A stretch of 64,000 bases of DNA. Source: Fibrobacter succinogenes (GTDB lineage Bacteria > Fibrobacterota > Fibrobacteria > Fibrobacterales > Fibrobacteraceae). The notes beneath the pieces were generated by a model. It did not search any database and was not told where the DNA came from. It saw only the letters and a program-made list of their open reading frames with translations. Positions 26,363-35,212 of this stretch are shown here, in pieces. Each line of letters opens with the position of its first letter. Position 1 is the stretch's first letter. The stretch spans positions 28,893 to 92,892 of the forward strand of contig CADCDO010000010.1 in assembly GCA_902800345.1 (NCBI GenBank), given 5' to 3'. A program made the translations under genes and the position numbers.

Positions 26363-28723
26363 ATGTACGATCCTCGATTTTTACCGATTTGCAAAGAAGA
26401 CCTGGACGAACTAGGCTGGGATTACGTTGATGTGATCATCATCAGCGCCGATGCATATGTCGATCACCCTTGCTTTGGGCACGCGGTTGTCGGGCGACTT
26501 TTGGAACATGAGGGTTTGCGTGTGGCGATCTTGCCGCAACCGAACTGGCGCGACGACTTGCGCGATTTCAAGAAGCTCGGGAAACCGCGACTTTTCTTTG
26601 CGATTTCGAGCGGCATGGATTCCATGGTGAACCACTACACCGCCGCGAAACGCCTCCGCAGCGACGACGCCTTTACGCCGGGGAACAAGGCCGGATTCCG
26701 CCCCGATTACGCGACTTACACTTACGCAAAAATTTTAAAGAAGCTCTACCCCGACGTGCCGCTGCTCATTGGCGGTCTCGAATCGAGTTTGCGCCGCGTG
26801 ACACATTACGATTACTGGAGCGACAGACTCAAGCCGAGCATTCTATTCGATACGCAGGCAGACATTCTCGTCTATGGCATGGGCGAAAAGCCGCTGAAAG
26901 AAATCGTGCGTTTGCTCAAAAAAGGCGTTCCGTTTTCAAGCCTGAATTCCGTTCCGCAAACCGCCTACTTGGCGCCCAAGGGGAACATTCCGAAAAACAG
27001 CAAGTGGGAAGACCTGCGATTGTACAGCTACGAGGAATGCCTAGAAAGCAAGCGGAATCAAATCGAGAACTGCCGCCGAGTGGATATCGAATGCAACAAG
27101 TGGTTCCAGCGCCGCATTCTGCAGGATGTCGCCGAGCAGACCGTGGTGATCAACCCTGCGTACCCGCCGATGGAATATGGCGAACTGGACGAAAGTTTTG
27201 AATACCCGTACGCCCGCGAACCGCACCCGCGTTACAAGAAGCGCGGAAACGTGCCTGCGTTCGACATGATCAAGTTCAGCATCAACACGCACCGTGGATG
27301 TTTCGGCGGTTGCAGTTTCTGCGCCATCAACGCACACCAGGGCAAATTCATCGCAAGCCGTAGCCGCGAAAGCATTATGCGCGAAGTCGAAATCGTCACC
27401 AACATGGAAGGCTTTGCCGGCACGATTACAGACCTTGGCGGCCCCAGCGCGAACATGTACAACATGCGTGGCCGCGATCCGAGCCGTTGCCAAAAGTGCG
27501 CCCGTGCAAGCTGCCTTACGCCCAAGATTTGCGACAACATGGACACGCACCATAAAGAAATTTTGGAGCTGTACCGCGAAGTGCGCAACCACCCGAAAGT
27601 CAAACACTTGTTCATCGGAAGTGGTGTTCGTTACGACATGCTCTTGCAGGAGACGGATGACGAAGATCTCCGCAAGGACCACGAAGAATACGCCCGCGAG
27701 CTCATCGACTACCACGTAAGCGGTCGCTTGAAAGTGGCACCCGAGCACACCAGCGATGCGGTCTTGAAATTGATGCGCAAGCCGAGCTTTACGTTGTTCC
27801 ACAAATTCAAGGAATTCTTTGACGACGAATGTAAGCGCATCGGCAAAAAGCAGCAACTGATTCCGTACTTTATCAGTAGCCATCCGGGATGCACCGAAGC
27901 CGACATGGCTGAACTTGCACTCGAAACAAAGCAATTGGGTTTCCAGTTGGAACAAGTGCAAGACTTTACGCCAACGCCGATGACTATTGCGACCGAAATG
28001 TTCTACGCCGAAATGACGCCGGACGGAAAGCCGCTCTTTGTCGCCAAAACGCCCGAAGAAAAAGCAAACCAGAAGCAGTTCTTCTTCTGGTACATTCCCG
28101 CGAACCGTCCGCACTTGCGCGAAGTTCTGGAACGACTCAAGATGGGGAAAGTCAGCCGCTTGCTACTGAGCCGCACTGCCATGGCGGAGGGCAAGGAATA
28201 TTTCCCGAGCAAGGAACGCGAAGAAAACGAAGACTTCCGCAACCGCGAAATGCAAAAGCGCGAAGAACGCACGAATGCGTTACGCCCGAAAAAAGAGAAA
28301 GTCAAAAATCGCTGGCGAGACGAAGGGTACGAGCCGCGTGACAATCGCTTTAGAGAAAGTCGTGGGGAATCGCGCGAATTCCAGTTCCGCGAAGAACGCT
28401 TTAGTGAAAGTCGCGGGAACCGCTTTGGCGAGAATCGTGAACGCTTTAGCGAGAGTCGCCGATTTGGTGAACGTAATGGAGAAGGTCGCGAGAATTGGCG
28501 AAACGAGAATCGCTTTGAACGCGAAGGGGAACGCCAAGAACGTCGCGGATTCCATCGAGATGAACGTCGCGACTTTGATCGTCGCGGGAATCAGCAGAAT
28601 GCGCCGTTCCGCGAACACCGCAATGTCGAAGACAAGAACCGTTTCAACAGCGGCGAGATAAATCTCGCCAGCCGCCGCTCACACGGAAAAGGCTTCAAGA
28701 AACCGACGTTTAAAAATAAGTAA
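26363..28723 (+). CDS. YgiQ-family radical SAM protein with Arg-rich tail
   Basis: The protein is 786 residues. The radical SAM iron-sulfur motif is in NTHRGCFGGCSFCAINAHQG (CxxxCxxC, about residues 312-319). The family features YVDHPCFGHAVVGRLLE and LIGGLESSLRRVTHYDYWSD lie in the N-terminal half, and further cysteines at CQKCARASCLTPKIC. The UPF0313/YgiQ core ends near 610. From about 620 to the end is a tail rich in Arg, Glu, Asn and Phe, with repeated FxESRGNRF-like units, similar in style to the tail of RNase R at 35983. The function of YgiQ is not established. The tail may bind RNA. A TATCTTTG element just upstream fits the -10 pattern. Confidence 0.9.
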   Translation: MYDPRFLPICKEDLDELGWDYVDVIIISADAYVDHPCFGHAVVGRLLEHEGLRVAILPQPNWRDDLRDFKKLGKPRLFFAISSGMDSMVNHYTAAKRLRSDDAFTPGNKAGFRPDYATYTYAKILKKLYPDVPLLIGGLESSLRRVTHYDYWSDRLKPSILFDTQADILVYGMGEKPLKEIVRLLKKGVPFSSLNSVPQTAYLAPKGNIPKNSKWEDLRLYSYEECLESKRNQIENCRRVDIECNKWFQRRILQDVAEQTVVINPAYPPMEYGELDESFEYPYAREPHPRYKKRGNVPAFDMIKFSINTHRGCFGGCSFCAINAHQGKFIASRSRESIMREVEIVTNMEGFAGTITDLGGPSANMYNMRGRDPSRCQKCARASCLTPKICDNMDTHHKEILELYREVRNHPKVKHLFIGSGVRYDMLLQETDDEDLRKDHEEYARELIDYHVSGRLKVAPEHTSDAVLKLMRKPSFTLFHKFKEFFDDECKRIGKKQQLIPYFISSHPGCTEADMAELALETKQLGFQLEQVQDFTPTPMTIATEMFYAEMTPDGKPLFVAKTPEEKANQKQFFFWYIPANRPHLREVLERLKMGKVSRLLLSRTAMAEGKEYFPSKEREENEDFRNREMQKREERTNALRPKKEKVKNRWRDEGYEPRDNRFRESRGESREFQFREERFSESRGNRFGENRERFSESRRFGERNGEGRENWRNENRFEREGERQERRGFHRDERRDFDRRGNQQNAPFREHRNVEDKNRFNSGEINLASRRSHGKGFKKPTFKNK

Positions 28724-28768
28724 ACAGTGGTTAGTGGCTAGTGGTTAGGAAATCCATTAGCGAAAGAG

Positions 28769-28848
28769 CGTCATCCTGAGGAGTGGAACGACGAAGGATC
28801 CAGTGCCATTTCTTCATTCGTCATCCTCGCGAAGGCGAGGATCTTGAG
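28769..28848. repeat. Dispersed hairpin repeats (two units)
   Basis: Unit one, 28769-28803, starts GTCATCCTGAG and ends GAAGGATCCAGT. Unit two, 28819-28848, starts CGTCATCCTCGC and pairs with GCGAGGATC. These belong to a family found at least six more times in the window, always between genes. The 261 bases between YgiQ and the next gene hold nothing else apart from a short plus-strand frame (28884-29075) that overlaps the nuclease-like gene. Confidence 0.7.
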
Positions 28849-28984
28849 CATTAGCGATAGAAAAAATCCTTACGAAAAGCAACATGTTCAATTACAGGGG
28901 GAAAAAATATTATAAAGGAATCTCATCCAAGTTAAAATCGAACATTTGGGCAAAGGAAACAAGAGATTCCATCAAAGCGTTTAT

Positions 28985-30454
28985 CTACAATTCGTTCGAA
29001 TTAATAATTCGTTTAATTTCATCTAGATATTTCTTTATAAAGGTTCTTTTTCCTTTTGCATTCGGATATGCATAAGCTATAAAATCTTTAAAAGAATAAT
29101 TTGGATATTTCGATATTTTTAATTTTAAAACATCAAAAAAATTTTGAGGAATCTGTTGAATATCTAGAAGCATTTCAAGCTCGTATAAGTTCATAATCAT
29201 CACATCAGACAAATCAACATCATCCTTTAAAAGATCTTTACAATAGCTATTCGCCAGATGTAAAGGATTACTAAGAACAATTATTTTGAATATTTCTTTA
29301 CATCCACAAAATCGTTTTAGTTCATCGTGATTTTCATTCAAAGCCCTTTCTGTTTTAGCGAGTTCAGCAACGGCACCTCCAATATTTCTTTTTAAATCAA
29401 GCTTTACTTTATTTTCATCCCCTTTATACAAAGCTTCGGCATAAAGACTAGCTTGTTTAACTTCTATAAGAACCAACGACTCATTCCGACGAATCAGCAC
29501 ATCTGTTGTTTTTTGAGATCTACGTTTTGTTCCATACTCAATATCACCTGATCGAACAAAAGACTCATCAAGATAAAATTCGAATATTTTTTTTACATAT
29601 TCTTCTAAAACTTTACCAAATTGACATCTAAATTTATTAACTTTTTTTTCTTTATCTTTATCAGCTAAATCATAAAACAAACCTGTAGTAACCCTTGAAA
29701 TCAAGTTTTTTGCCGAAGGAATAAAATAAACCTTTTTATTTCGTCCCAATGGATCAACACCTGAATCTAAAATTGGTTTTGAAATATACGTTGGTGGACA
29801 TGACACATTTGAAATCCATTGATTTCTTGAACAAGAAAAAAAATTTAGGTAATTTTCGCACCATTTTTCACTCACTTTTAAGCCCAACTTTTTCTCAAAT
29901 TCCTTGTAATCTTTACACTCAAAAGTATATCCAGATTTTATAATGGACCAACTAAAACCGAGAATCAAAACATACGGAACATTAACCATATCCTCAATTT
30001 CATGCAATGGTGATACTCCATAAATTTCAAGCCATAATTCAAAAAAAATACACCAAGTTCTTGCAATTTGATTTTCGCAATTTTCACAAAGTTGCTGATT
30101 AACGGCAACAATCAAATTAAATTCCTTATCATTTTCATCATTTGCAATAAGCAAAATTTTTTCCAAGTCTTCTCTTGATGGCTCGCAATCTTTTTTCAAA
30201 ACACTATTATTTGCATATTTAATAGCTAAACACAAAGCTTTGCATAAAGTATCATTGCTGTAAGGGGTATTACCGAATAAAGATACGTTATTTTGTAAAA
30301 GATTTTTTGACAAAAAACATATACTTTTTGCAACATACAGAAAAGAAAACTGTGAAAAAAATTTCTTTTTTTGATTATTTGTTAATTCACATGGTGGAGT
30401 ATATATCACATCAACTCCACTATAATCGCCATATTTTAAATGTTCCAAAGACAC
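28985..30454 (-). CDS. PD-(D/E)XK nuclease-like protein, solitary, AT-rich
   Basis: I recognise no named family for this 489-residue protein. Its C-terminal half has a PD-(D/E)XK nuclease pattern: an upstream helix GKVLEEYVKKIFEFYL (Glu284/285), then TTDVLIRRNESLVLIEVKQA with Asp318, Glu331 and Lys333 in the D-x(n)-ExK arrangement. The N-terminal 270 residues are helical and Cys-containing (CENCENQ) without a familiar motif. Base use is clearly more AT-rich than the neighbours, and codons such as AAA, TTT and ATA dominate, which suggests horizontal acquisition. There is no adjacent methylase, helicase or reverse transcriptase. A stand-alone restriction-like or defence enzyme is possible, but unproven. 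Confidence 0.6.
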   Translation of the reverse strand: MSLEHLKYGDYSGVDVIYTPPCELTNNQKKKFFSQFSFLYVAKSICFLSKNLLQNNVSLFGNTPYSNDTLCKALCLAIKYANNSVLKKDCEPSREDLEKILLIANDENDKEFNLIVAVNQQLCENCENQIARTWCIFFELWLEIYGVSPLHEIEDMVNVPYVLILGFSWSIIKSGYTFECKDYKEFEKKLGLKVSEKWCENYLNFFSCSRNQWISNVSCPPTYISKPILDSGVDPLGRNKKVYFIPSAKNLISRVTTGLFYDLADKDKEKKVNKFRCQFGKVLEEYVKKIFEFYLDESFVRSGDIEYGTKRRSQKTTDVLIRRNESLVLIEVKQASLYAEALYKGDENKVKLDLKRNIGGAVAELAKTERALNENHDELKRFCGCKEIFKIIVLSNPLHLANSYCKDLLKDDVDLSDVMIMNLYELEMLLDIQQIPQNFFDVLKLKISKYPNYSFKDFIAYAYPNAKGKRTFIKKYLDEIKRIINSNEL

Positions 30455-30594
30455 CTCTGTAACGCCCCCTATTTATCTAAATAGTCTTTTATCTATTTTT
30501 ATAAAATAATAATATAACACATCAAAAAAAAATCCGTCCTCCAAGAAAAGAACAGATAATATAGAAAATCATGATATAGTATGCGATTTTCAAA

Positions 30595-31437
30595 TTACGA
30601 GTGTGCAAGCACACTCCACCACTCGCCTTTTTCGCGTTCGACGGAAACTTTGAAGCCGGCTTCTTCGAACCATTTGAGAATGTAATCCTTTTCCGTGACA
30701 AGCTGTCCGCTGATGATGAGTTCGCCACCTTCGGCGAGCAAGTCTTCGATGTCGTCACGGAGCGGCCAAAGTTCGCTGCGAATCATATTGCAAAGAATCA
30801 CGTCGAACTTCGTTCCGTCCTTGAACGCATCCAGAAATCCGAGCACGCAGTCACTTTCGCCAAAGCCATTGCGTTCAAAGTTTTCCGCAATGCAAGGAAT
30901 CGTGAGCGGGTCAATTTCCGTACCCACAGCAAGGCTTGCGCCTTTACGACGCGCAAACATCGCGAGGATGCCCGTTCCCGTTCCGATGTCGAGAACAGTC
31001 TTGCCATTAAAATCAATATTTTCCATGAGCGCAGCACAGCTACTCGTCGTCTCGTGCTCGCCCGTTCCAAATGCAGTCTTTGCCTCAAGTTCCAAGACAA
31101 CTGCTTCCGGATCTTCCGGCGTGAACTCCACCCAAGGCGGACGCACCCAAAGGTGCTCGCTCACAGCCACCGGCTGCGCACGGTCTCGCCACCACTTGTC
31201 CCAATCCTTGGCAGGCTCTTCCGTCACCGTGAAGTTGTACTGCGGAAACTCCGCCACAATGCGGTCGCGTTCCGCCTTATCGCCCGTATAAAAACAGAAC
31301 TCCGTGCGACCAGCCGTCACCGGGTCCAGTTCTTCGAGCGTTGCAACACCCGCCTCGAAAAGCAGGTAGCTTGCAATTTCATATTCTTCATCGGGGCAAT
31401 TGCCCTCAGCCTTGTACCAAGTTTCAATTTTCTGCAT
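30595..31437 (-). CDS. prmA: Ribosomal protein L11 methyltransferase PrmA
   Basis: The protein is 280 residues. The N-terminal substrate-recognition domain is followed by the AdoMet domain with VLDIGTGTGILAMFARRKGA. GTGEHETTSSCAALME precedes it, a PrmA signature, and ILCNMIRSELWPL supplies the post-II motif. PrmA trimethylates ribosomal protein L11. Base composition returns to the window norm here, in contrast with the AT-rich neighbour downstream. The divergent Fic-like gene begins about 160 bases away. Confidence 0.92.
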   Translation of the reverse strand: MQKIETWYKAEGNCPDEEYEIASYLLFEAGVATLEELDPVTAGRTEFCFYTGDKAERDRIVAEFPQYNFTVTEEPAKDWDKWWRDRAQPVAVSEHLWVRPPWVEFTPEDPEAVVLELEAKTAFGTGEHETTSSCAALMENIDFNGKTVLDIGTGTGILAMFARRKGASLAVGTEIDPLTIPCIAENFERNGFGESDCVLGFLDAFKDGTKFDVILCNMIRSELWPLRDDIEDLLAEGGELIISGQLVTEKDYILKWFEEAGFKVSVEREKGEWWSVLAHS

Positions 31438-31506
31438 AGTTTAAATTTATGAAAATTAAAGGCTCGTCAAATACAGCTCTTGAAAAAGTGATATATTTTA
31501 CCACAA

Positions 31507-31582
31507 GTCATCCTGAGCAACGCGAAGGATCCAGTAAATTTTTAAAAGCAACTGGATTCTTCGGCTTTCGCTTCAGAATGAC
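31507..31582. repeat. Dispersed repeat pair forming a long inverted repeat
   Basis: A left unit GTCATCCTGAG...GAAGGATCCAGT (31507-31534) faces a right unit ACTGGATTCTTC...TTCAGAATGAC (31550-31582), giving an imperfect 30-base stem. It lies just before the chosen start of the Fic-like gene. It would be translated if the longest frame (from 31449) were used, which is one reason to reject that start. Confidence 0.7.
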
Positions 31583-31601
31583 GAACATGCCGAAAACCAA
31601 C

Positions 31602-32651
31602 ATGCTTTACATCCACCAATTCCCAGACTGGACGCGGTTCCGCTTCGATTCTCCCAAGGTGCTCAACGCGCTTGGGCAGACACGCCTTGAAGAAGGCAAA
31701 CTCATCGGAATCATGCAAATCTGCGGGCTCAAGGACATCGAAGCAAAACTCCTCGCCGAAGATATCGTCGCGAATTACGCGATTGACGGCTACACGCTAG
31801 ACTCCGCGCACACGCTTGCCGAAGTGGAACTCAAAAGCAAGGGCTCACAAAACTTTATCAAAAACTACCTCGGCGCCATCCAGAACGCCTCGCAGCCCCT
31901 CACCGAAGAACGCCTTTTCAACTGGCATTCCGCGATGGGTCAGAACAAAGTCAAACACTTCCGCGACACGCCCAGCGAAGTACAGAAAATCATTGATGCG
32001 ACCGTCCCCGATTCCGCCACGACACTGCGCTTTACTGGCCCTAACCCGGAACGCTTGCAAGGCGAAATGGAAAACTTTTTATCGTGGTTCGAGAGCGCAA
32101 ATATAGACGGGGTGATTAAAGCCGCAATTGCCCATTTCTGGTTCATCACGATTCGCCCCTTCACCGATGCAAACGGCCGACTCGCGCGCGCCATCACAGC
32201 CATGCAACTCGCCCGCGCCGAAAGCACAACGCATTGCCAGTACGCACTAAACAAACAAATTAACAACAACAAAGCTGACTACTTCAAGATTCTCGCACGC
32301 ACGCAAGCCGCAAGCGGCGACCTCACCGAATGGATTCTGTGGTTCCTGCAAATGCTGCGAAACGCAATCAAGGATAGCGAACAACTTTTCGCCGCAGAAA
32401 TCAGCCGCATCCAGTTCCGCAACGCCCACGCAAACGATACATTCAGCGCCCGCGAACAGCAGCTCCTCGACGAAATCATGGCGGGCCGCCTCGCACAACC
32501 CTTCACCGCAAAAGAAGCCGCAGCCCTCTTCAACGCAAGCCACGACACCGCCCTCCGCGAAATCCAGAGCCTCATGGACAAAGGAATTTTGCAAACGAAC
32601 AACAAAGGCGGCAGAAGCATGCGATACCGCCTTGTCAATAGTCATTCTTGA
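31602..32651 (+). CDS. DUF4172-type Fic-domain protein with degenerate active site
   Basis: The protein is about 349 residues. The N-terminus MLYIHQFPDWTRFRFDS matches the DUF4172 module of Fic proteins ('I-x-Q-x-PDW-x-F'). The Fic core is AHFWFITIRPFTDANGRLAR (178-197). The canonical motif is HPFxxGNGR; here the catalytic histidine is Arg185 and the first glycine is Ala190. The inhibitory-helix position reads NYAIDGYTL rather than (S/T)xxxE(G/N). Fic enzymes transfer AMP or related groups; without the His this copy is probably unable to. A winged-helix-like C-terminus follows (ALFNASHDTALREIQSLMDK). Starts at 31578 and 31587 are alternatives. Its last codons overlap the end of the convergent fic pseudogene. 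Confidence 0.8.
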   Translation: MLYIHQFPDWTRFRFDSPKVLNALGQTRLEEGKLIGIMQICGLKDIEAKLLAEDIVANYAIDGYTLDSAHTLAEVELKSKGSQNFIKNYLGAIQNASQPLTEERLFNWHSAMGQNKVKHFRDTPSEVQKIIDATVPDSATTLRFTGPNPERLQGEMENFLSWFESANIDGVIKAAIAHFWFITIRPFTDANGRLARAITAMQLARAESTTHCQYALNKQINNNKADYFKILARTQAASGDLTEWILWFLQMLRNAIKDSEQLFAAEISRIQFRNAHANDTFSAREQQLLDEIMAGRLAQPFTAKEAAALFNASHDTALREIQSLMDKGILQTNNKGGRSMRYRLVNSHS

Positions 32652-33799
32652 TAAACCGCAATTCCCTTAGCCGTCAACAAATATTTTTGTCGAGGGTGCC
32701 GAGGCGCATTGAGGTATAACATTTTGACAAAGCCTTCTTTGATTGCCGGAGAAAGGTAAAGGTTCAAGAAGTTTTCTCGATGTTTTAACTCAATTGCCGC
32801 CATCATTTCTTTAACAGACAGACTTTGTTCGCCAATAATTCCTATAAGCTTCATGATATTTGGGTTATCAGAATGGAGCTTATTATGCATTTGCGTTTTA
32901 CTTGGCAGAAGCTTGTCCGGTACTTGTCCGGTACTTGTCCGGTCAGTAAGATTCGGCTGAGCCCTCCATTCTTCAGAGGGCTGGATATGCAAATAGCGGT
33001 TTCGCAAATCCCATTGTTCGCCCAATAACAAATTACGGAAAAAGCGTTCAAGATAAACAGGACTATAATCAACGCTCTCTACTGCATTCCGATAGTTGGC
33101 ACGAACCAACGCATTACGAAAATACCAAGAATGCCTTGCAAACATGTCGTTATTGACCTTAAAGCCCAAAGACCGCAAATACAGAATAGCAAAAACCGCC
33201 GTTGTGCGAGTATTCCCTTCACAGAAAGCATGTATTTGCCATCAACCCGATACAAACTTCGTCACATGAGCAATGAGACTATCAGAAGAAATACCCTTGT
33301 AGCTAAAATTCTTTTCTTGCTCAATATCAAAATCTAAAGCACGATTCAAATCTTCCCAGTTCAAATAGCGAACAGTATCACCCTTCAAAACCCATTCTTT
33401 TTTTGTGATATTGTAAGTGCAGACTTTCCCTGCATGTTTAAAAACCCCTTCAAAGATTCTCCTATGCAAGGCAACTAATCCCTGTGCGCTGAAATCCAAA
33501 GTATCGGCAGAAAGGATTTTGGTTATATTCGCGGCAACCTTGTCGGCTTCTTGTTTTTGTTCATCATCTGGTTCCCGAAACGACTTTGACTGATAATACG
33601 ACCGAATAAGCTTACGGGCTTCATCGATATCGATTTCACCTTCGATATGCTTTCGGGCCGTTTCTTTCAAGTAATCGGACGTCTCTAAGCCATCAACAGC
33701 CTGCAAGCCAATGGCAGTTCGCCAAATAGAAGCCTTCTCTTTTTTATCGGGCTCCCCTTGCTTGATGTATTCATCAAAATCTGCAAAATCTTTCTTCAT
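32642..33799 (-). pseudogene. Fic/DOC-family gene with in-frame stop (TGA) before the active site
   Basis: Two open pieces in the same frame (33242-33799 and 32642-33241) are separated only by a TGA at 33242-33244. Read through, the join gives THVTKFVSG-stop-WQIHAFCEGNTRTTAV (first T approximate), matching the usual GIWQIHPFREGNTRT of Fic proteins, so the stop replaces an Ile/Leu codon (TTA to TGA would do it). The full product would be 385 residues. The Fic active site follows the stop (His, EGNTRT), and a winged-helix C-terminus ends the protein. As it stands only the N-terminal 185 residues are made, without the active site. A GGACAAGTACC-type 11-base repeat occurs three times within the 3' half. 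I infer an inactivated toxin-like AMP-transferase. Confidence 0.75.
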
Positions 33800-33875
33800 A
33801 CAACCTTTTTGACGACCATGGTCTTTAATCGGTTCATCATAAGTAATATAGATTAATTATGACCAACGAGGATAT

Positions 33876-33961
33876 TCCAAAGCCTCATGGATAAAAACAT
33901 TCTCGAGACAAACAACAAAGGCGGCCGCAGCATGCGATACCGCCTTGTCAATAGTCATTAG
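33876..33961 (+). pseudogene. 3' remnant of a second DUF4172 Fic gene
   Basis: This 86-base piece is about 86% identical to the 3' end of the intact DUF4172 gene (32567-32650) and encodes MDKNILETNNKGGRSMRYRL before a stop. The last 30 bases are identical. Most differences are silent or conservative, so it is a diverged paralogue remnant rather than a fresh duplication. The fic pseudogene lies between the two copies. The rest of 33800-34003 contains no gene. Confidence 0.7.
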
Positions 33962-34003
33962 ACATTTGTCGTTGCGACACCCAATGGGGTGAAGCAATCT
34001 CAA

Positions 34004-35071
34004 TTACTTCTGCAAGTTCAAACTAGCATTCGCAGCACCGTATAAACTAATGCTATAGTCCTTGATGACGTACACCGGAATCTTGTTCAACAGCGGGCGA
34101 ATGTTCGGGTTGTAGTTCTTTTCGAACCAGGTCATGAACAAGTTGTCGCGTTCGAGCCAGCGCAAATCCTTCTGCACCGTGCCGCCAGCGAGGTAGAAGC
34201 CGCCAAGCGGGAGGAACAGCGTCGCGGCGTCGCTTGCAAAGCGGGCGAGCATCTTCACGAACATGCGCATCATCTCGGCGGCGACCGGATCGGTATCGCT
34301 TGCACGGCTGATGTACTTCGGACGGTCGTGCCAATCCGTTTCTTCAATCTTCTTGAAGGCTTCGTTATCGGGAACGCCCTTCGTGTCGCGCCACCATTCA
34401 TAGAGGTGGGCAAGGCCCATGCCGGAGACGAGCGGTTCAACGCCCGGCACCGTACCGATGCGCTTTTCCATGTAGTCGCGGAAGTCTTGGGATTCCTTGT
34501 CGAACGGAGCGAACGTGGAATGACCACCTTCGGAGCAAGCCGGGATGTACTTTTCGCCATCGAAAGCGAGGAAGCCAACACCCATGCCCGTACCCGGGCC
34601 AATCACGGCCTTGGTCGCTTTCTGCGGGGCTGGCGTACTTCCGTCAGTATGCACGAGCTTGAAAATTTGTTTCGGGTCATCGACATCGAGTGTCGGAATT
34701 CCGTAGCTGATAGCCATGAAGTCGTTGATGACAAGTGTCGGGATGCCGGTTGCATTCGTGATGGCATCGCCGTCAACGCACCACGGGAGGTTCGTCATGA
34801 CGCACTTGTTGTTGGCTACCGGCCCTGCGGCACTGATACAGATGTGAGACGGCTTGAGCGATGTGCTATTTTCGGCAGCAACCTTGAGCGTTTCGCGAAT
34901 CGGTTCATCGAGCCCTTCAATGCACTGGCTCGGGCAAACTGTTTCGAGAATGAGCGTAAACTTGCCATCTTTGTAGCCCACAAGGCCAAGGTTCGTGTTC
35001 GTACCACCGATATCACCCGCCAAAACAAGACGGTCGAATTTTGCATCGGGATTAAGCCATTTAATTTCCAT
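34004..35071 (-). CDS. glk: Glucokinase
   Basis: The protein is 355 residues of the Glk (PF02685) family, not ROK. The phosphate-binding loop LAGDIGGTNTNLGLVG is at the N-terminus, NDFMAISYGIP is the mid-domain substrate region, and IGPGTGMGVGF is the second phosphate motif, followed by CSEGGHSTFAP. There is no ROK zinc-binding cysteine pattern. It phosphorylates glucose with ATP, fitting an organism that lives on cellulose-derived sugars. It is slightly longer than E. coli Glk (321). It is transcribed alone, divergently from plsC, with an AT-rich 140-base spacer. Confidence 0.9.
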   Translation of the reverse strand: MEIKWLNPDAKFDRLVLAGDIGGTNTNLGLVGYKDGKFTLILETVCPSQCIEGLDEPIRETLKVAAENSTSLKPSHICISAAGPVANNKCVMTNLPWCVDGDAITNATGIPTLVINDFMAISYGIPTLDVDDPKQIFKLVHTDGSTPAPQKATKAVIGPGTGMGVGFLAFDGEKYIPACSEGGHSTFAPFDKESQDFRDYMEKRIGTVPGVEPLVSGMGLAHLYEWWRDTKGVPDNEAFKKIEETDWHDRPKYISRASDTDPVAAEMMRMFVKMLARFASDAATLFLPLGGFYLAGGTVQKDLRWLERDNLFMTWFEKNYNPNIRPLLNKIPVYVIKDYSISLYGAANASLNLQK

Positions 35072-35212
35072 AATTAAAACTCCATGAATTTCTCGATGAA
35101 TATAATAAAAACAACTGTTTCAACCCACTCAAAAAATATACATTAAAGCAAGAAGGGCCTAATTATATTAAAAAGGCTCAAAAATAACATACACATTAAG
35201 CAGAAAGAGACA

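Noticed and set aside
27041..28114. 357-codon minus-strand frame opposite YgiQ
   Set aside because: Antisense to a clearly recognised radical SAM gene; no family pattern.
28884..29075. Small plus-strand protein of 63 codons (MFNYRGKKYYKGISSKLKSN start)
   Set aside because: Half of it overlaps the nuclease-like gene in antisense; it shows no ribosome site and no recognisable family. A gene remnant is possible but not supported.
31449..31601. Longer N-terminus of the DUF4172 Fic protein
   Set aside because: It would translate the dispersed repeat at 31507-31582; the family N-terminus begins at 31602.
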